Shown piece by piece: positions 10,039-18,703 of a stretch of DNA of 64,000 nucleotides. Position numbers and translations under genes: made by a program. The DNA is taken from contig NZ_JAHVHW010000007.1 of the NCBI RefSeq assembly GCF_019802055.1, positions 558,001-622,000 on the forward strand, in the 5' to 3' direction. Position 1 is the first letter of the stretch; each line of letters begins with the position of its first letter. The notes below the pieces were generated by a model. That model ran no database searches and was not told the origin of the DNA. It saw only the letters and a program-made list of their open reading frames with translations. This DNA is from Ferrimonas balearica. GTDB lineage: Bacteria > Pseudomonadota > Gammaproteobacteria > Enterobacterales > Shewanellaceae.

Positions 10039-10077
10039 AAAAAAAATAAAGCCGCCAGAGCAGAGCCCTGACGGCGG
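10039..10077 (-). terminator. Orphan minus-strand intrinsic terminator in the VOC/prlC divergent region
   Basis: Read on the minus strand, a CCGCC/GGCGG stem with a GC-rich interior is followed by CTTTATTTTTTTT. No convincing protein gene ends here on that strand, so it marks the end of a small RNA or a premature stop in the VOC gene's leader. Confidence 0.7.
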
Positions 10078-10200
10078 AGTTCGGTTTTCGCCGTTGTTCA
10101 TTTTTGTCCCGGTTCCTTCCCCTAAAGAACCGGTTAGGTGGCGAATGCAGAGCAGTGTACGGAAAGTGGTCTGTCCTGTCCCCCCCCAATCTGAACCCAA
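10039..10200 (-). ncRNA. Candidate small RNA or leader RNA
   Basis: The 517-base gap between the VOC gene and prlC ends on the minus strand in a strong intrinsic terminator with no recognisable gene before it. Upstream in the same transcript is a hairpin with arms CCGGTTC/GAACCGG (10109-10133) whose loop reads TTTAGGGGAAG on the minus strand; a GGA in a loop is the sort of site CsrA-type proteins bind. A 90-codon open frame crosses the region but has no protein character. The 5' end is not defined; TACACT around 10160 is only a weak -10. The alternative is an attenuator for the VOC gene. Confidence 0.35.
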
Positions 10201-10405
10201 GTTGAATTGTGCGATCCTTCTCACGTTGGAAAGATCCTGGTGTGAGCAATGTCTCGGAAAAGTGCGCCATTGGTGCTCTTTGGGTGGTGAGCGATGTTCA
10301 TTGCGTGACGACTTGGCAGCCGACGGGAAGGCAGAGTAAGCTCAGAGGCTTCCATAACAAGAGTGGCCATGACGGACCACCACAACAACAGAACGGAGTT
10401 TGGCG

Positions 10406-12433
10406 TTGAGCAGTACCAATCCCCTGTTGGGCACTTTTGATGCCCCCTTTGGCTTGCCGCCTTTTGCGGCAATCACTGATGACCATTTTGCCCCCGCCCT
10501 GGAAGCGGGTATGGCGGCGCAGCTGAAAGAGGTGGCCGCCATCATCAATAATCCGGAGGCCCCCTCCCTCTCCAACACCATCGAAGCACTGGAGCGTTCC
10601 GGCACCCTGCTGGCGCGCACCCGGATGCTGTTTGAAAACCTGAGCGGCACCGACACCAACCCGGTTCGCCAGTCGATTGAACAAACCTTTGGCCCCAAGC
10701 TGGCGGCCCATAGCGACGCCATTGCGCTGAACGTCGAGCTGTTCCGCCGCATTGAAGCGGTCTGGCAACAGCGCGATCAGTTGGATGGCGAAGCCCGGGT
10801 ACTGACTGAGAAAACCCACCAGCACTTTGTTCGTGGCGGCGCCCAACTGGAGGGAGAGGCCCGGGCACGACTGGCGGAGATCAACCAGGAACTGGCCAGT
10901 CTGCAGATCCAGTTCGCCCAGAATCTGCTGGCCCAGAACAACGGTTTTATCCATGTCGTTGAGCAGGAAAGTGAGCTGGCGGGCCTGCCCGCGGGGATGA
11001 TCCAGGCCGCCGCAGAGAAAGCCGAAGCGCTGGGTCAGTCCGGCAAGTGGGCTTTTGGCTGTGACCGTACCGTGCTCTATCCCTTCCTCACCTACTGCCA
11101 CCATCGTGGCCACCGTCAGGCACTTTATCAGGGCTACCTGAACCGGGCCGACAACGGCTGTGAGCAGGACAATAAAGCCAATCTGCGCCGTCAGGTTGCA
11201 CTGCGTCAGGAGCGCGCGGCACTGCTGGGCTTCGAAACCCATGCGCACTATGAGCTGGAAGATCGCATGGTGGAGGGGCCGGAAGCCGCCCAGGCCCTGA
11301 TGGATGACGTCTGGCAAGCCACCGCCGTACGAGCCCGGAAGGAAGCGGAAGCGCTGCAGGCCCGTATTCACGCTGAGGGCAATGACTTTACCCTGGCGGG
11401 CTGGGACTGGTGGTACTACGCCGAGCAGGTTCGTCAGGCGGAATACGCCCTGGACGATGAGCAACTCAAGCCCTACTTCTCACTGGACAATGTGATTGAG
11501 GGGGCGTTCCATACTGCCCGCAAACTGTTTGGGATCGACTTTAAACCCCTGCAGGGTGTCAGCCTCTATCACGAGGAAGCACGGGTGTGGGAAGTGGTGG
11601 ATGCACAGGGCGAACACCTGGGCGTGTTTATCGGCGACTACTTTACCCGGGACAGCAAACGTGGCGGCGCCTGGATGACGGTGTTCCGGGAGCAATCCCG
11701 CCTGGATGGCGTGGTACGTCCCATTGTTCAGAACGTCTGCAACTTCCCCAAACCCCAGCCGGGTGAACCCGCATTGCTGGACTTTGAACACGTTCGCACC
11801 CTGTTCCACGAGTTTGGCCACGCCCTGCACGGGCTGCTGACGGACTGCCACTATGCCTCGCTGTCCGGCACCAACGTGGCCCGGGACTTTGTTGAGTTTC
11901 CCTCTCAGGTGCTGGAGCACTGGGCGCTGCAGCCGGAAGTGCTGGCACACTACGCCCGCCATGTGGACACCGGTGAGGTGATCCCGGAGTCGCTGGTCAG
12001 CCGTGTTCAGGCGGTGGGCCGATTTAATCAGGGCTTCCAGACCGGAGAGTTCCTGGCTGCGGCGCTGCTGGATATGGCCTGGCACACGCTGGAAGGTGAT
12101 GTGCCGGAGGTGGCGGAACTGGAAGCGGCTGTGGCGCAGCGGATCGGCCTGCCGGAAGCGATCGCCTATCGCTACCGCTCCACCGCCTTTGCCCACATCT
12201 TTGCCGGTGGCTACTCTGCGGGCTACTACAGCTACCTCTACTCGGCGGTACTGGATGGTGACGGCTTTGCCGCCTTTACCGAAACGGGTGACATCTTTGA
12301 CCCGGCACTGGCGGGACGGTTGCACACGTTGCTGCGTTCCGGTGGCACCGATAAGCCGGACGCGCTCTACCGGGCCTTCCGGGGGCGGGCACCCCAAATC
12401 GATGCCCTGCTTGAAAACCGGGGCTTGAACTGA
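10406..12433 (+). CDS. prlC: Oligopeptidase A (M3 metallopeptidase)
   Basis: PrlC/OpdA is a cytoplasmic zinc oligopeptidase that degrades signal peptides and short peptides. This 675-residue protein matches the family length (680 in E. coli) and starts with the typical TNPLLGTF. The zinc motif HEFGH is at about residues 468-472, in the longer FHEFGHALHGLL. No ATG is available near the start; TTG at 10406 is favoured because GGAG lies seven bases upstream, with TTG at 10400 as an alternative. A strong terminator follows the stop. Confidence 0.95.
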   Translation: MSSTNPLLGTFDAPFGLPPFAAITDDHFAPALEAGMAAQLKEVAAIINNPEAPSLSNTIEALERSGTLLARTRMLFENLSGTDTNPVRQSIEQTFGPKLAAHSDAIALNVELFRRIEAVWQQRDQLDGEARVLTEKTHQHFVRGGAQLEGEARARLAEINQELASLQIQFAQNLLAQNNGFIHVVEQESELAGLPAGMIQAAAEKAEALGQSGKWAFGCDRTVLYPFLTYCHHRGHRQALYQGYLNRADNGCEQDNKANLRRQVALRQERAALLGFETHAHYELEDRMVEGPEAAQALMDDVWQATAVRARKEAEALQARIHAEGNDFTLAGWDWWYYAEQVRQAEYALDDEQLKPYFSLDNVIEGAFHTARKLFGIDFKPLQGVSLYHEEARVWEVVDAQGEHLGVFIGDYFTRDSKRGGAWMTVFREQSRLDGVVRPIVQNVCNFPKPQPGEPALLDFEHVRTLFHEFGHALHGLLTDCHYASLSGTNVARDFVEFPSQVLEHWALQPEVLAHYARHVDTGEVIPESLVSRVQAVGRFNQGFQTGEFLAAALLDMAWHTLEGDVPEVAELEAAVAQRIGLPEAIAYRYRSTAFAHIFAGGYSAGYYSYLYSAVLDGDGFAAFTETGDIFDPALAGRLHTLLRSGGTDKPDALYRAFRGRAPQIDALLENRGLN

Positions 12434-12440
12434 CCCGGAA

Positions 12441-12469
12441 AACGCCAGCCATCAGGCTGGCGTTTTTTA
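12441..12469 (+). terminator. Intrinsic terminator after prlC
   Basis: Perfect 10-bp stem AACGCCAGCC/GGCTGGCGTT with loop ATCA, followed by a T-tract. Confidence 0.93.
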
Positions 12470-12587
12470 TCGAATGCCTGCCCAGACCTCAGGGTGAGGT
12501 ACTGCCGGTGATTGATCCACCTCACAAGCGGTTGTAGTTTGGAGCAGTACACTTACTCCAACGAGCCAGAACAGCTAGGGAGCTTCT

Positions 12588-13058
12588 ATGAAACGCGTAC
12601 TGACCACACTGGGCCTGACACTGCTGTTGAGCAGCACCGCGGTATGGGCCAATCCGCCGGAGCACGCCAAAGCCAAACAGGAAGCCAATGCCGCACGGCA
12701 GGCTGAGCGGGCGGCTGAGCGGGAAGCCCGCAAGTCCGAAGAGGAGTGGCAACGCGAAGAGCGTAAGGCGAAAGAGGAAGCGGAGCGGGAGTACCGCAAA
12801 GCGGAAAAAGAGCGCCAGCGTGAAGCGGAAGCCTGGGAGCGTGAAGCGGAGAAAGAGGCGAAGGCCGCCCGCCAGGGCGCAGAGCAGCGTGAACGGGAAG
12901 CCCGTCGCGAAGCGGAAGCCTGGGATCGGGATGCGGAGAAGCAGGCTCAGGAAGCCCGCAAAGATGCCGCAGAACGGGAGCGGGAGGCGCGCGAGCGGGC
13001 TCAGGAGCAGGCCAAAGAAGCCAAGAAGGAAGCCAAAGAGGTTGAGCCGCCCCGGTAA
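12588..13058 (+). CDS. Exported highly charged helical protein
   Basis: The 156-residue product has a signal peptide (residues 1-22, ending AVWA) and then about 130 residues built almost entirely of Glu, Lys, Arg, Ala and Gln in repeats such as REAEAWEREAEKEAK and REAEAWDRDAEKQAQ. The i/i+4 alternation of acidic and basic residues predicts a long single alpha-helix or coiled coil in the periplasm. I do not know a named family. A good ribosome-binding site (TAGGGAG) precedes the ATG. It lies alone between prlC and the minus-strand MAPEG gene. Internal near-repeats suggest growth by duplication. Confidence 0.8.
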   Translation: MKRVLTTLGLTLLLSSTAVWANPPEHAKAKQEANAARQAERAAEREARKSEEEWQREERKAKEEAEREYRKAEKERQREAEAWEREAEKEAKAARQGAEQREREARREAEAWDRDAEKQAQEARKDAAEREREARERAQEQAKEAKKEAKEVEPPR

Positions 13059-13094
13059 AGCCGAGACGGCGAGGCCCGGGTTCAGGTTCTGGCG

Positions 13095-13529
13095 TCAGGC
13101 GCGGACCAGCGCCAGCGCCAGACCATAACCGGTCAGGCCAAACAGGGGCAGGGTGGACAGCACAAACACCACAAAGCGCCATTCGATGCGGTTGATCAGC
13201 ACCTGAACCAGGCTGTGGACGATACGTAACAGCACGTAGCTCCAGGCCAGAATCAGCGGCAGCGGGCCGTTGGCCCCCAATTGAGTCAGTGCCAGCATCA
13301 GGGCGTAGAACAGCACAGGCTGCTCCAGCAGGTGGTTGTAGTTGTCCGCTTTCCAGCGCACATTCGGGGGCAGTTGGGCCATCTGCGTGCCAGCGGGGGC
13401 GTTGGGGTCCAGCTCCATCTTCATGGCGAGGATGGCGGGGATCCGGGTGGCGTACATCCAGAGCCACATCACCAGAGTCCAGGCCACCAGCGTCAGCAGG
13501 GGCAGAATGAGCGAGGCGTTGTAGTCCAT
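13095..13529 (-). CDS. MAPEG-family membrane protein
   Basis: A 144-residue integral membrane protein with about four hydrophobic helices. The segment LPPNVRWKADNYNHLLEQPVLFYALMLAL is the conserved MAPEG (membrane-associated eicosanoid/glutathione metabolism) region, with the usual N-x2-E-Q-P. Bacterial members are mostly uncharacterised. The ATG at 13529 has GGA upstream and gives the family-length N terminus; an upstream in-frame start at 13562 is less likely. The guaD terminator lies between it and guaD. Confidence 0.85.
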   Translation of the reverse strand: MDYNASLILPLLTLVAWTLVMWLWMYATRIPAILAMKMELDPNAPAGTQMAQLPPNVRWKADNYNHLLEQPVLFYALMLALTQLGANGPLPLILAWSYVLLRIVHSLVQVLINRIEWRFVVFVLSTLPLFGLTGYGLALALVRA

Positions 13530-13574
13530 ATCCGTTCGTCCTTGAGCGCAAAACCCCAACATAGCCCGTTGAGG

Positions 13575-13605
13575 GCAGAAGAAAAAGCCGGCAATCGCCG
13601 GCTTT
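13575..13605 (-). terminator. Intrinsic terminator after guaD
   Basis: Stem AAAGCCGGC/GCCGGCTTT with a four-base loop, followed on the minus strand by TTTTTC. It lies between guaD and the same-strand MAPEG gene, so the two are probably separate transcripts. Confidence 0.85.
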
Positions 13606-13609
13606 CTCT

Positions 13610-14980
13610 TTATTTCTGAATGACCTTGCGGCCCTGCACCCAGACAGTGCGGATGTTCTGGCGACGGGTCAGGCTGATCAGCTTCTCCAATCTGTCGCGG
13701 GGCGTGTCCATCCCTTCGGGCAGGTAGAGGTCGCTGTCCGGGGCATTGGCGTCCACCACCAGGGCGTCGAAGGCGTAGCCCGGAGCAAACAGGCCCACTT
13801 TGGCATCAATGGCGAGACCGCCACCGACGGTGGCCATCCAGTAAGCCTCCAGAAAGCTGACCCGGCTGCCCGCCTCACCTCGTTGCTGGGCAGGCAGGTG
13901 AGTATTGGTGCCGTCCTCCCGGGCACGGGAGTGGTTTACGGCGTCCAGACAGGTATGGAACACCGAGGGGATGGGGGCGCCCGCCAGATCGGTGCCCAGT
14001 CCCACCTGGAGGTCCCCATCCAGCACTTCGCGGGTCTTCATCGCCGCATTGGCAAAGTAGGTGTTGGAGAGCGGGCAGTGGGCGATGGCGGCGCCCGCGT
14101 CCCGAATCGCCGCCATATCGCTGTCGCTCAGGAAGATGGAGTGGGCCAGGATGGTGCGGTCGGTCAACAGCCCCATGCTCTGGTAGATCTCAACATCGCT
14201 CTGGCCATAGTGTGCCTGACTGTAATCCCGCGCCCAGTCGCTCTCGCTGCAGTGGGTCTGGACGTGACAGTGGTAGCGCTGGGCCAACTCGCCCAGCCCC
14301 TGAAGCATCGCTCGGGTGCAACTGGGCACAAAGCGGGGGGTGATCACCGGATTCACCAGTTGCTGTTCGTTCCCCGGCAGCGCTCGCACCTGCTGGATAA
14401 AGGCCTCGGTGTCGGCCAGACCCTGCTCAGTACTTTCGATGTAGTAGGGCGGGCACTGGTCCGGATCGTCCATGTTCACCTTGCCGATGTAGCCACGCTG
14501 CCCCAGTTCCAGGCAGATCTCGGCCAGCGCCACAGAGGCGGGATTGTGGACAGTGGCAAAGTAGACGGCACTGGTGGTGCCATTGGCCAGCAGAGCGTTG
14601 ACCAGATGAGGGTAAACCTCTCGGGCAAAGGTCACGTCAGCAAACTTCGCTTCCAGCGGGAAGGTGTAGTCCTGCAGCCAGTCATAGAGGGGCAGGTCGA
14701 GCCCTTTTCCCGCCTGGGGCCACTGGGGAGCGTGGACATGCAGGTCCACCATGCCGGGCATCAGGTATTGGCCCTCGGCGAGTTCGGTGAGCTCGTTCGC
14801 TTCAGAGAGCGCGGCGCAGCGGGCTGCAAAGCCGGGGGCCTCAGGCGTGAGCACTTCCGTTATCTGGCCTTGGTGATCCACCAGCACCAGCGCATCGGCA
14901 TGGTATTCAAATTCGCCCTTGACCGGGCAGTGGTACAGGGCGCCGCGTACGGCAAACCCGATGGAATCGATCTGTTGCAT
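13610..14980 (-). CDS. guaD: Guanine deaminase
   Basis: GuaD hydrolyses guanine to xanthine and ammonia in purine salvage. The 456-residue protein is an amidohydrolase: metal-binding HVHAPQ at residues 81-86 with the guanine-deaminase signature PQWPQAG, then ITPRFVPSC, QTHCSE and a late HCPLSN followed by GLGTDLAG. The ATG at 14980 (MQQID) is chosen because the frame upstream of it shows no family similarity. It is divergent from a BCCT transporter, with about 350 bases between them. Confidence 0.94.
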   Translation of the reverse strand: MQQIDSIGFAVRGALYHCPVKGEFEYHADALVLVDHQGQITEVLTPEAPGFAARCAALSEANELTELAEGQYLMPGMVDLHVHAPQWPQAGKGLDLPLYDWLQDYTFPLEAKFADVTFAREVYPHLVNALLANGTTSAVYFATVHNPASVALAEICLELGQRGYIGKVNMDDPDQCPPYYIESTEQGLADTEAFIQQVRALPGNEQQLVNPVITPRFVPSCTRAMLQGLGELAQRYHCHVQTHCSESDWARDYSQAHYGQSDVEIYQSMGLLTDRTILAHSIFLSDSDMAAIRDAGAAIAHCPLSNTYFANAAMKTREVLDGDLQVGLGTDLAGAPIPSVFHTCLDAVNHSRAREDGTNTHLPAQQRGEAGSRVSFLEAYWMATVGGGLAIDAKVGLFAPGYAFDALVVDANAPDSDLYLPEGMDTPRDRLEKLISLTRRQNIRTVWVQGRKVIQK

Positions 14981-15328
14981 CTTGTTGTTGGTGTCCTGCA
15001 GCAATCGGGCGCGAGAGAGGCGCCGTAGGGTCGGGCGGGAGGATACCAGCGGCCCTGCCATTTGGTGATACCAGAGAGGGGAAATGTGATTCAGATAGAC
15101 CCGCTCCGGAATGGCGCCGTGATGCAGCACACTTTGTCTGGCTTGTCACGGTTGGGCTGGTCAATCCAACGGCATTCAAAACGGAGTAATTTTTCGATTT
15201 GGAGCAAAATTTTCTCTGTTCTTGGAACGGTTTTACAGGGCGATAATGCCGCCATAACAGCGTTTGACCGAATGGACAGGCTGTCGCGTCGGGGAGGGTC
15301 CCGGCGCTGTGATATCCGGAAAGAGAAG
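14981..15328. other. guaD/BCCT divergent intergenic region
   Basis: About 350 bases without a supported gene. The open frames that cross it are N-terminal overruns of guaD and the transporter. GATAAT near 15241 with a weak TTCTTG 17 bases upstream could be a plus-strand promoter for the transporter; I see no clear operator. Confidence 0.5.
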
Positions 15329-17242
15329 ATGAACAGGGATAACTTTGCTTTGATCGATAAGCCCACCTTTTTTGGTGCGCTGTTTTTGTTGCTTCTGGTG
15401 GTGATCCCACTGGCGATCTGGCCCGAACAGGGGGCCATGATTGTGGCGAGAGCCAAGGAGCTGATGACCACCAACCTGGGTGCCATCTACCTGATGATGG
15501 GTCTGGGGTCACTGTTCTTCATGATCTACATCATCTTCAGTGAGATGGGTCAGATTAAGCTGGGCGACGCCGACGAGGAGCCGGAGTTTGGCACCGCCTC
15601 CTGGGCTGCGATGCTGTTCTGTGGCGGTATTGGCGCGTCCATCCTCTATTGGGGCTGCATCGAGTGGGCCTATTACTACCAGAGCCCGCCTTTCCAACTG
15701 GAGCCGGGCAGTGAGGAAGCGATCCGTTGGGCCGCCACCTATGGCATCTTCCACTGGGGCTTTATCGCCTGGGCCATCTACCTGGTACCGGCGCTGCCCA
15801 TCGCCTACTTCTTCTACGTTCGTAAACAGCCGGTTCTGAAGGTATCTGCCGCGCTGATGCCGGTGATCGGCGAGAAGCGCAGCCAGGGCTGGCTGGGTAA
15901 AGTGGTGGATGTGCTGTTTATCTTCGGCTTGCTCGGGGGCGGTGCTACCACATTGGGCCTGGCCTCTCCGCTGATCAGCGAAGGTCTGAACCAGTTGGTG
16001 GGTCTGCCGCAGAACATCATGACTCAGATTGGCGTGCTGCTGGTCTGTACCATGATCTTCGGTTACAGCGCTTATGCGGGGCTGGAGAAGGGGATCAAGA
16101 TGCTCTCCAACTTCAACTTCTGGGGCGCCATCGGCCTGCTGGCTTTCGTCTTTATCGCCGGCCCTACCGTCTTTATGCTGGAGACCGGTCTGGATGCCTT
16201 TGGCCGGATGCTCTCCAACTTCTTTGTGATGGCCACCTGGGCCGAGCCTTTCGGCGGCACCGGGCCGTTCCGTGATACCCACTTCCCGCAGGACTGGACC
16301 GTGTTCTACTGGGCCTGGTGGTTGGTGTTTGCCCCCAGCATGGGCCTGTTTGTAGCGCGCATCTCCCGTGGTCGCACCATCAAGCAGATGGTCGCGGGGG
16401 CTCTGTTCTTTGGCTCCATGGGCTGCTTCCTGTTCTTTATGATTCTGGGTAACTACGGCCTGAGCCTGCAGTTGACCGGTGAACTGGATGTGGTGGCATT
16501 GCTGAATGCGGAAGGGGCGACCCGCGCCATCTTCGCCATTCTCAATACCCTGCCGATGCCGACCCTGGTGGTGGCGGTATTTACGCTGCTGGCGCTGGTG
16601 TTTACCGCGACCACCTTCGACTCCATCTCCTACATCCTGGCGTCGGTGGTGCAGAACAACGTGACCGATGAGCCGATGCGCTGGAACCGTCTGTTCTGGG
16701 CCTTTGCGCTCTCCTTTATGCCCACCGTACTGATGGTGCTGGGGGGACTGGCCACGCTGCAGACCGCCGCGATTGTGGCGGGCGCGCCGCTGCTGGTCAT
16801 CGCCTTTATGCTGGGCCTGTCCGGCCTGCGTGCCGCACAACTCGACCTGAAGCATCAGGAGGATTACGAGGATCCGGTGATCACCATTGGTGACCTGCCG
16901 GAAGTGGACCCCTGGTCCGAAGAGGGCAAGGCGCTGGGCATCTTTGAAGGCCTGAAGCAAACCGCCATCGAAGCGGCTCAGGAGGAGCGGGATGCCCGGG
17001 AGGCGATTCTGACGCTGAAGGCAGAGATGCGGATGGCCAATGAGCGAGACCCGCGCTGCAAACGCACGCTGAAAGCGGAGCTGGCTCGTTTGCAATCTCG
17101 TCTGGCGACGGCGACCGCACAGAAGCTGGAGGCCACCGAAGCCGCCCAGAGCGCGCGTGCCGAATTCAACGCCATCGTGCTGGCCAAGCGCGAAGCGGAA
17201 GAGGCGGCCCTGAACGAGGCCCAACCGGCCCCGGCACAGTAA
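15329..17242 (+). CDS. BCCT-family (betaine/carnitine/choline) transporter with long C-terminal tail
   Basis: A 637-residue secondary transporter with about 12 membrane helices. The BCCT signature is in FYWAWWLVFAPSMGLFVARISRGRT, and the Gly-rich third helix reads GGIGASILYWG followed by IEWAYYY. Substrate is probably betaine, choline or carnitine but is not fixed by sequence. After the last helix (about residue 505) comes a ~130-residue cytoplasmic tail rich in Ala, Glu, Lys and Arg that looks like a coiled coil; in characterised BCCT carriers C-terminal tails sense osmotic stress. GGAAAGAGAAG precedes the ATG. The open frame extends about 90 codons upstream without similarity. Confidence 0.9.
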   Translation: MNRDNFALIDKPTFFGALFLLLLVVIPLAIWPEQGAMIVARAKELMTTNLGAIYLMMGLGSLFFMIYIIFSEMGQIKLGDADEEPEFGTASWAAMLFCGGIGASILYWGCIEWAYYYQSPPFQLEPGSEEAIRWAATYGIFHWGFIAWAIYLVPALPIAYFFYVRKQPVLKVSAALMPVIGEKRSQGWLGKVVDVLFIFGLLGGGATTLGLASPLISEGLNQLVGLPQNIMTQIGVLLVCTMIFGYSAYAGLEKGIKMLSNFNFWGAIGLLAFVFIAGPTVFMLETGLDAFGRMLSNFFVMATWAEPFGGTGPFRDTHFPQDWTVFYWAWWLVFAPSMGLFVARISRGRTIKQMVAGALFFGSMGCFLFFMILGNYGLSLQLTGELDVVALLNAEGATRAIFAILNTLPMPTLVVAVFTLLALVFTATTFDSISYILASVVQNNVTDEPMRWNRLFWAFALSFMPTVLMVLGGLATLQTAAIVAGAPLLVIAFMLGLSGLRAAQLDLKHQEDYEDPVITIGDLPEVDPWSEEGKALGIFEGLKQTAIEAAQEERDAREAILTLKAEMRMANERDPRCKRTLKAELARLQSRLATATAQKLEATEAAQSARAEFNAIVLAKREAEEAALNEAQPAPAQ

Positions 17243-17258
17243 GCCATACCACAAAATG

Positions 17259-17283
17259 AGGCGACCTTCGGGTCGCCTTTTTT
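17259..17283 (+). terminator. Intrinsic terminator after BCCT transporter
   Basis: Stem AGGCGACC/GGTCGCCT closed by a TTCG tetraloop and followed by six Ts. Confidence 0.93.
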
Positions 17284-17360
17284 ATGGCCACATTCCCCCT
17301 GTTGTGGGTCGACGTGGGTCCCGCTCGCTACTCCGTAAGCCACAGGCAAGTTCCGGCTCT

Positions 17361-17384
17361 CGTAGCGTGGGCTTATAGCCCACG
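17361..17384. repeat. Dispersed palindromic element, copy 1
   Basis: CGTAG followed by the perfect hairpin CGTGGGCT-TAT-AGCCCACG. Near-identical elements occur at 34820-34844 and 50729-50753, always in intergenic DNA, which suggests a REP-like element. Confidence 0.7.
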
Positions 17385-17587
17385 GGGATTTCCCACAAAG
17401 GGTTCAAACCGATGACAGCCCCTGACAGCTTCTCACTGGTTCTGTCTGCACAATCTCGATTTTCACCTAAATTTCAGCCTTTTACCCTGTGGCGTTCTGT
17501 CCCAATGGGATGCGACAGCCTGTCTTTTGTGGGTCAAAGTGTCCTTTTGGCTTGTTAGTTTTGCTCCTTGTGGTCATTTTGGCCGAT

Positions 17588-17616
17588 TTGACAGTGACCA
17601 CGAACCGGATTTTCAT
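17588..17616 (+). promoter_or_regulatory. Possible sigma-70 promoter for tupA
   Basis: TTGACA with a 17-base spacer and TTTCAT as -10 (4 of 6 consensus). It is about 165 bases upstream of the tupA start. Confidence 0.4.
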
Positions 17617-17781
17617 TGTTGCCTCTTGTTCCCTTCCAGCCCTGTAACCAGAATGCCTGCGGTTGTATTTACAGTGTGTTGTCCATTTGGTTTACCGACG
17701 GCACACATTTTGCCTTATAGAGGCCGCTCGACATCGAATCGAGCGAACTGTCTGGGTTATTTGAGATAACAGGGAGCAAAG

Positions 17782-18600
17782 ATGATCAAGTTCAAACACC
17801 TGGCTGCTACGTTGCTGCTGGCTTGTGCGCTGCCGACGGCCGCTCTGGCTCACGAAGGCAACCATGTGGTGAAGTTGGCGACCACCACCAGCACCGATAA
17901 CTCCGGCCTGCTGGCCTACCTGCTGCCGACCTTCGAAAAGGAGACCGGCTATGAGGTGCAGGTGATCGCCACCGGAACCGGCAAGGCGCTCCGTCATGGC
18001 CGCAATGGTGATGTGGATGTGGTGATGACCCACGCGCCGGGTGCGGAAGCCCAGTTTGTGGAAGACGGTTTTGGTCGTGAACCGCGTCAGCTGATGGCCA
18101 ACGACTTTGTGGTTCTGGGCCCGAAAGATGACCCGGCAGGCATCCGCAACGCGGCAAACGTCGTGGACGCGTTCGCCAAGATCGCCGCCACCAAAACTCC
18201 CTTTGTCTCCCGTGGTGACGAGTCCGGCACCCATATGAAGGAGCTGGCCATCTGGAAACAGGCGGGTGTGGCCACCGACTTTACCGGCTATGCGGCCATT
18301 GGCCAGGGCATGGGCCCGGCGATGCTGACCGCCAGTGAGATGGGCGCCTATGTGCTGGCGGATCGCGGCACCTACCTGGCCTTTATGGACAAGCTGGATC
18401 TGGACGTGGTGTACGAAGGGGACAAAGCTCTGCTTAACCCCTACCAGGTGATTCTGATCAGCGAGCAGAAGTACCCGGACCTGAACCACGAAGGCGCGCA
18501 GGCGTTCAGCGACTGGTTGGTAAGCGATGAGGGTCAGACCCTGATCAACAGCTTCCGCATCAACGGTATGCCGCTGTTTAAAGCCACTTACCAGAAGTAA
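17782..18600 (+). CDS. tupA: Tungstate-type ABC transporter substrate-binding protein (TupA-like)
   Basis: A 272-residue periplasmic binding protein with a signal peptide (cleavage after about residue 23, AALA). The TupA oxyanion-binding signature TTTSTDNSG is at residues 34-42, and RGDESGTH carries the second binding loop. Family members bind tungstate with high affinity for delivery to tungsto- or molybdo-enzymes. GGGAGCAAAG precedes the ATG. No TupB permease or TupC ATPase is adjacent; the next gene is another oxyanion-binding protein. Permease partners must be elsewhere. Confidence 0.88.
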   Translation: MIKFKHLAATLLLACALPTAALAHEGNHVVKLATTTSTDNSGLLAYLLPTFEKETGYEVQVIATGTGKALRHGRNGDVDVVMTHAPGAEAQFVEDGFGREPRQLMANDFVVLGPKDDPAGIRNAANVVDAFAKIAATKTPFVSRGDESGTHMKELAIWKQAGVATDFTGYAAIGQGMGPAMLTASEMGAYVLADRGTYLAFMDKLDLDVVYEGDKALLNPYQVILISEQKYPDLNHEGAQAFSDWLVSDEGQTLINSFRINGMPLFKATYQK

Positions 18601-18626
18601 GCCGATCCCCCGATTTACCCCTGTGA

Positions 18627-18656
18627 AATGGTCAGCCGGTGGCTGGCCATTTTTTT
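18627..18656 (+). terminator. Intrinsic terminator after tupA
   Basis: An 11-bp stem AATGGTCAGCC/GGCTGGCCATT (one G-T pair), loop GGT, then a run of Ts. It separates tupA from the next binding-protein gene. Confidence 0.9.
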
Positions 18657-18703
18657 GTCCCCTTGCCGCCAACCGGCGGGGAACAGTCAAAAAGGATGAT
18701 TTG

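Larger units (their letters stand above)
17284..17781. other. Intergenic region upstream of tupA
   Basis: About 500 bases with no supported gene. It holds one copy of a dispersed palindrome (17361-17384) and a plausible promoter (17588-17616). The only open frame of note (17527-17769) is Cys/Phe-rich and lacks protein character. Confidence 0.6.

Noticed and set aside
9952-10224. 90-codon minus-strand frame as a leader peptide gene
   Set aside because: No run of a regulatory amino acid and low-complexity proline-rich end; the RNA structure is the more convincing feature.
17527-17769. 80-codon plus-strand frame upstream of tupA
   Set aside because: Rich in Cys, Phe and Pro with no ribosome-binding site or similarity; overlaps the likely promoter.
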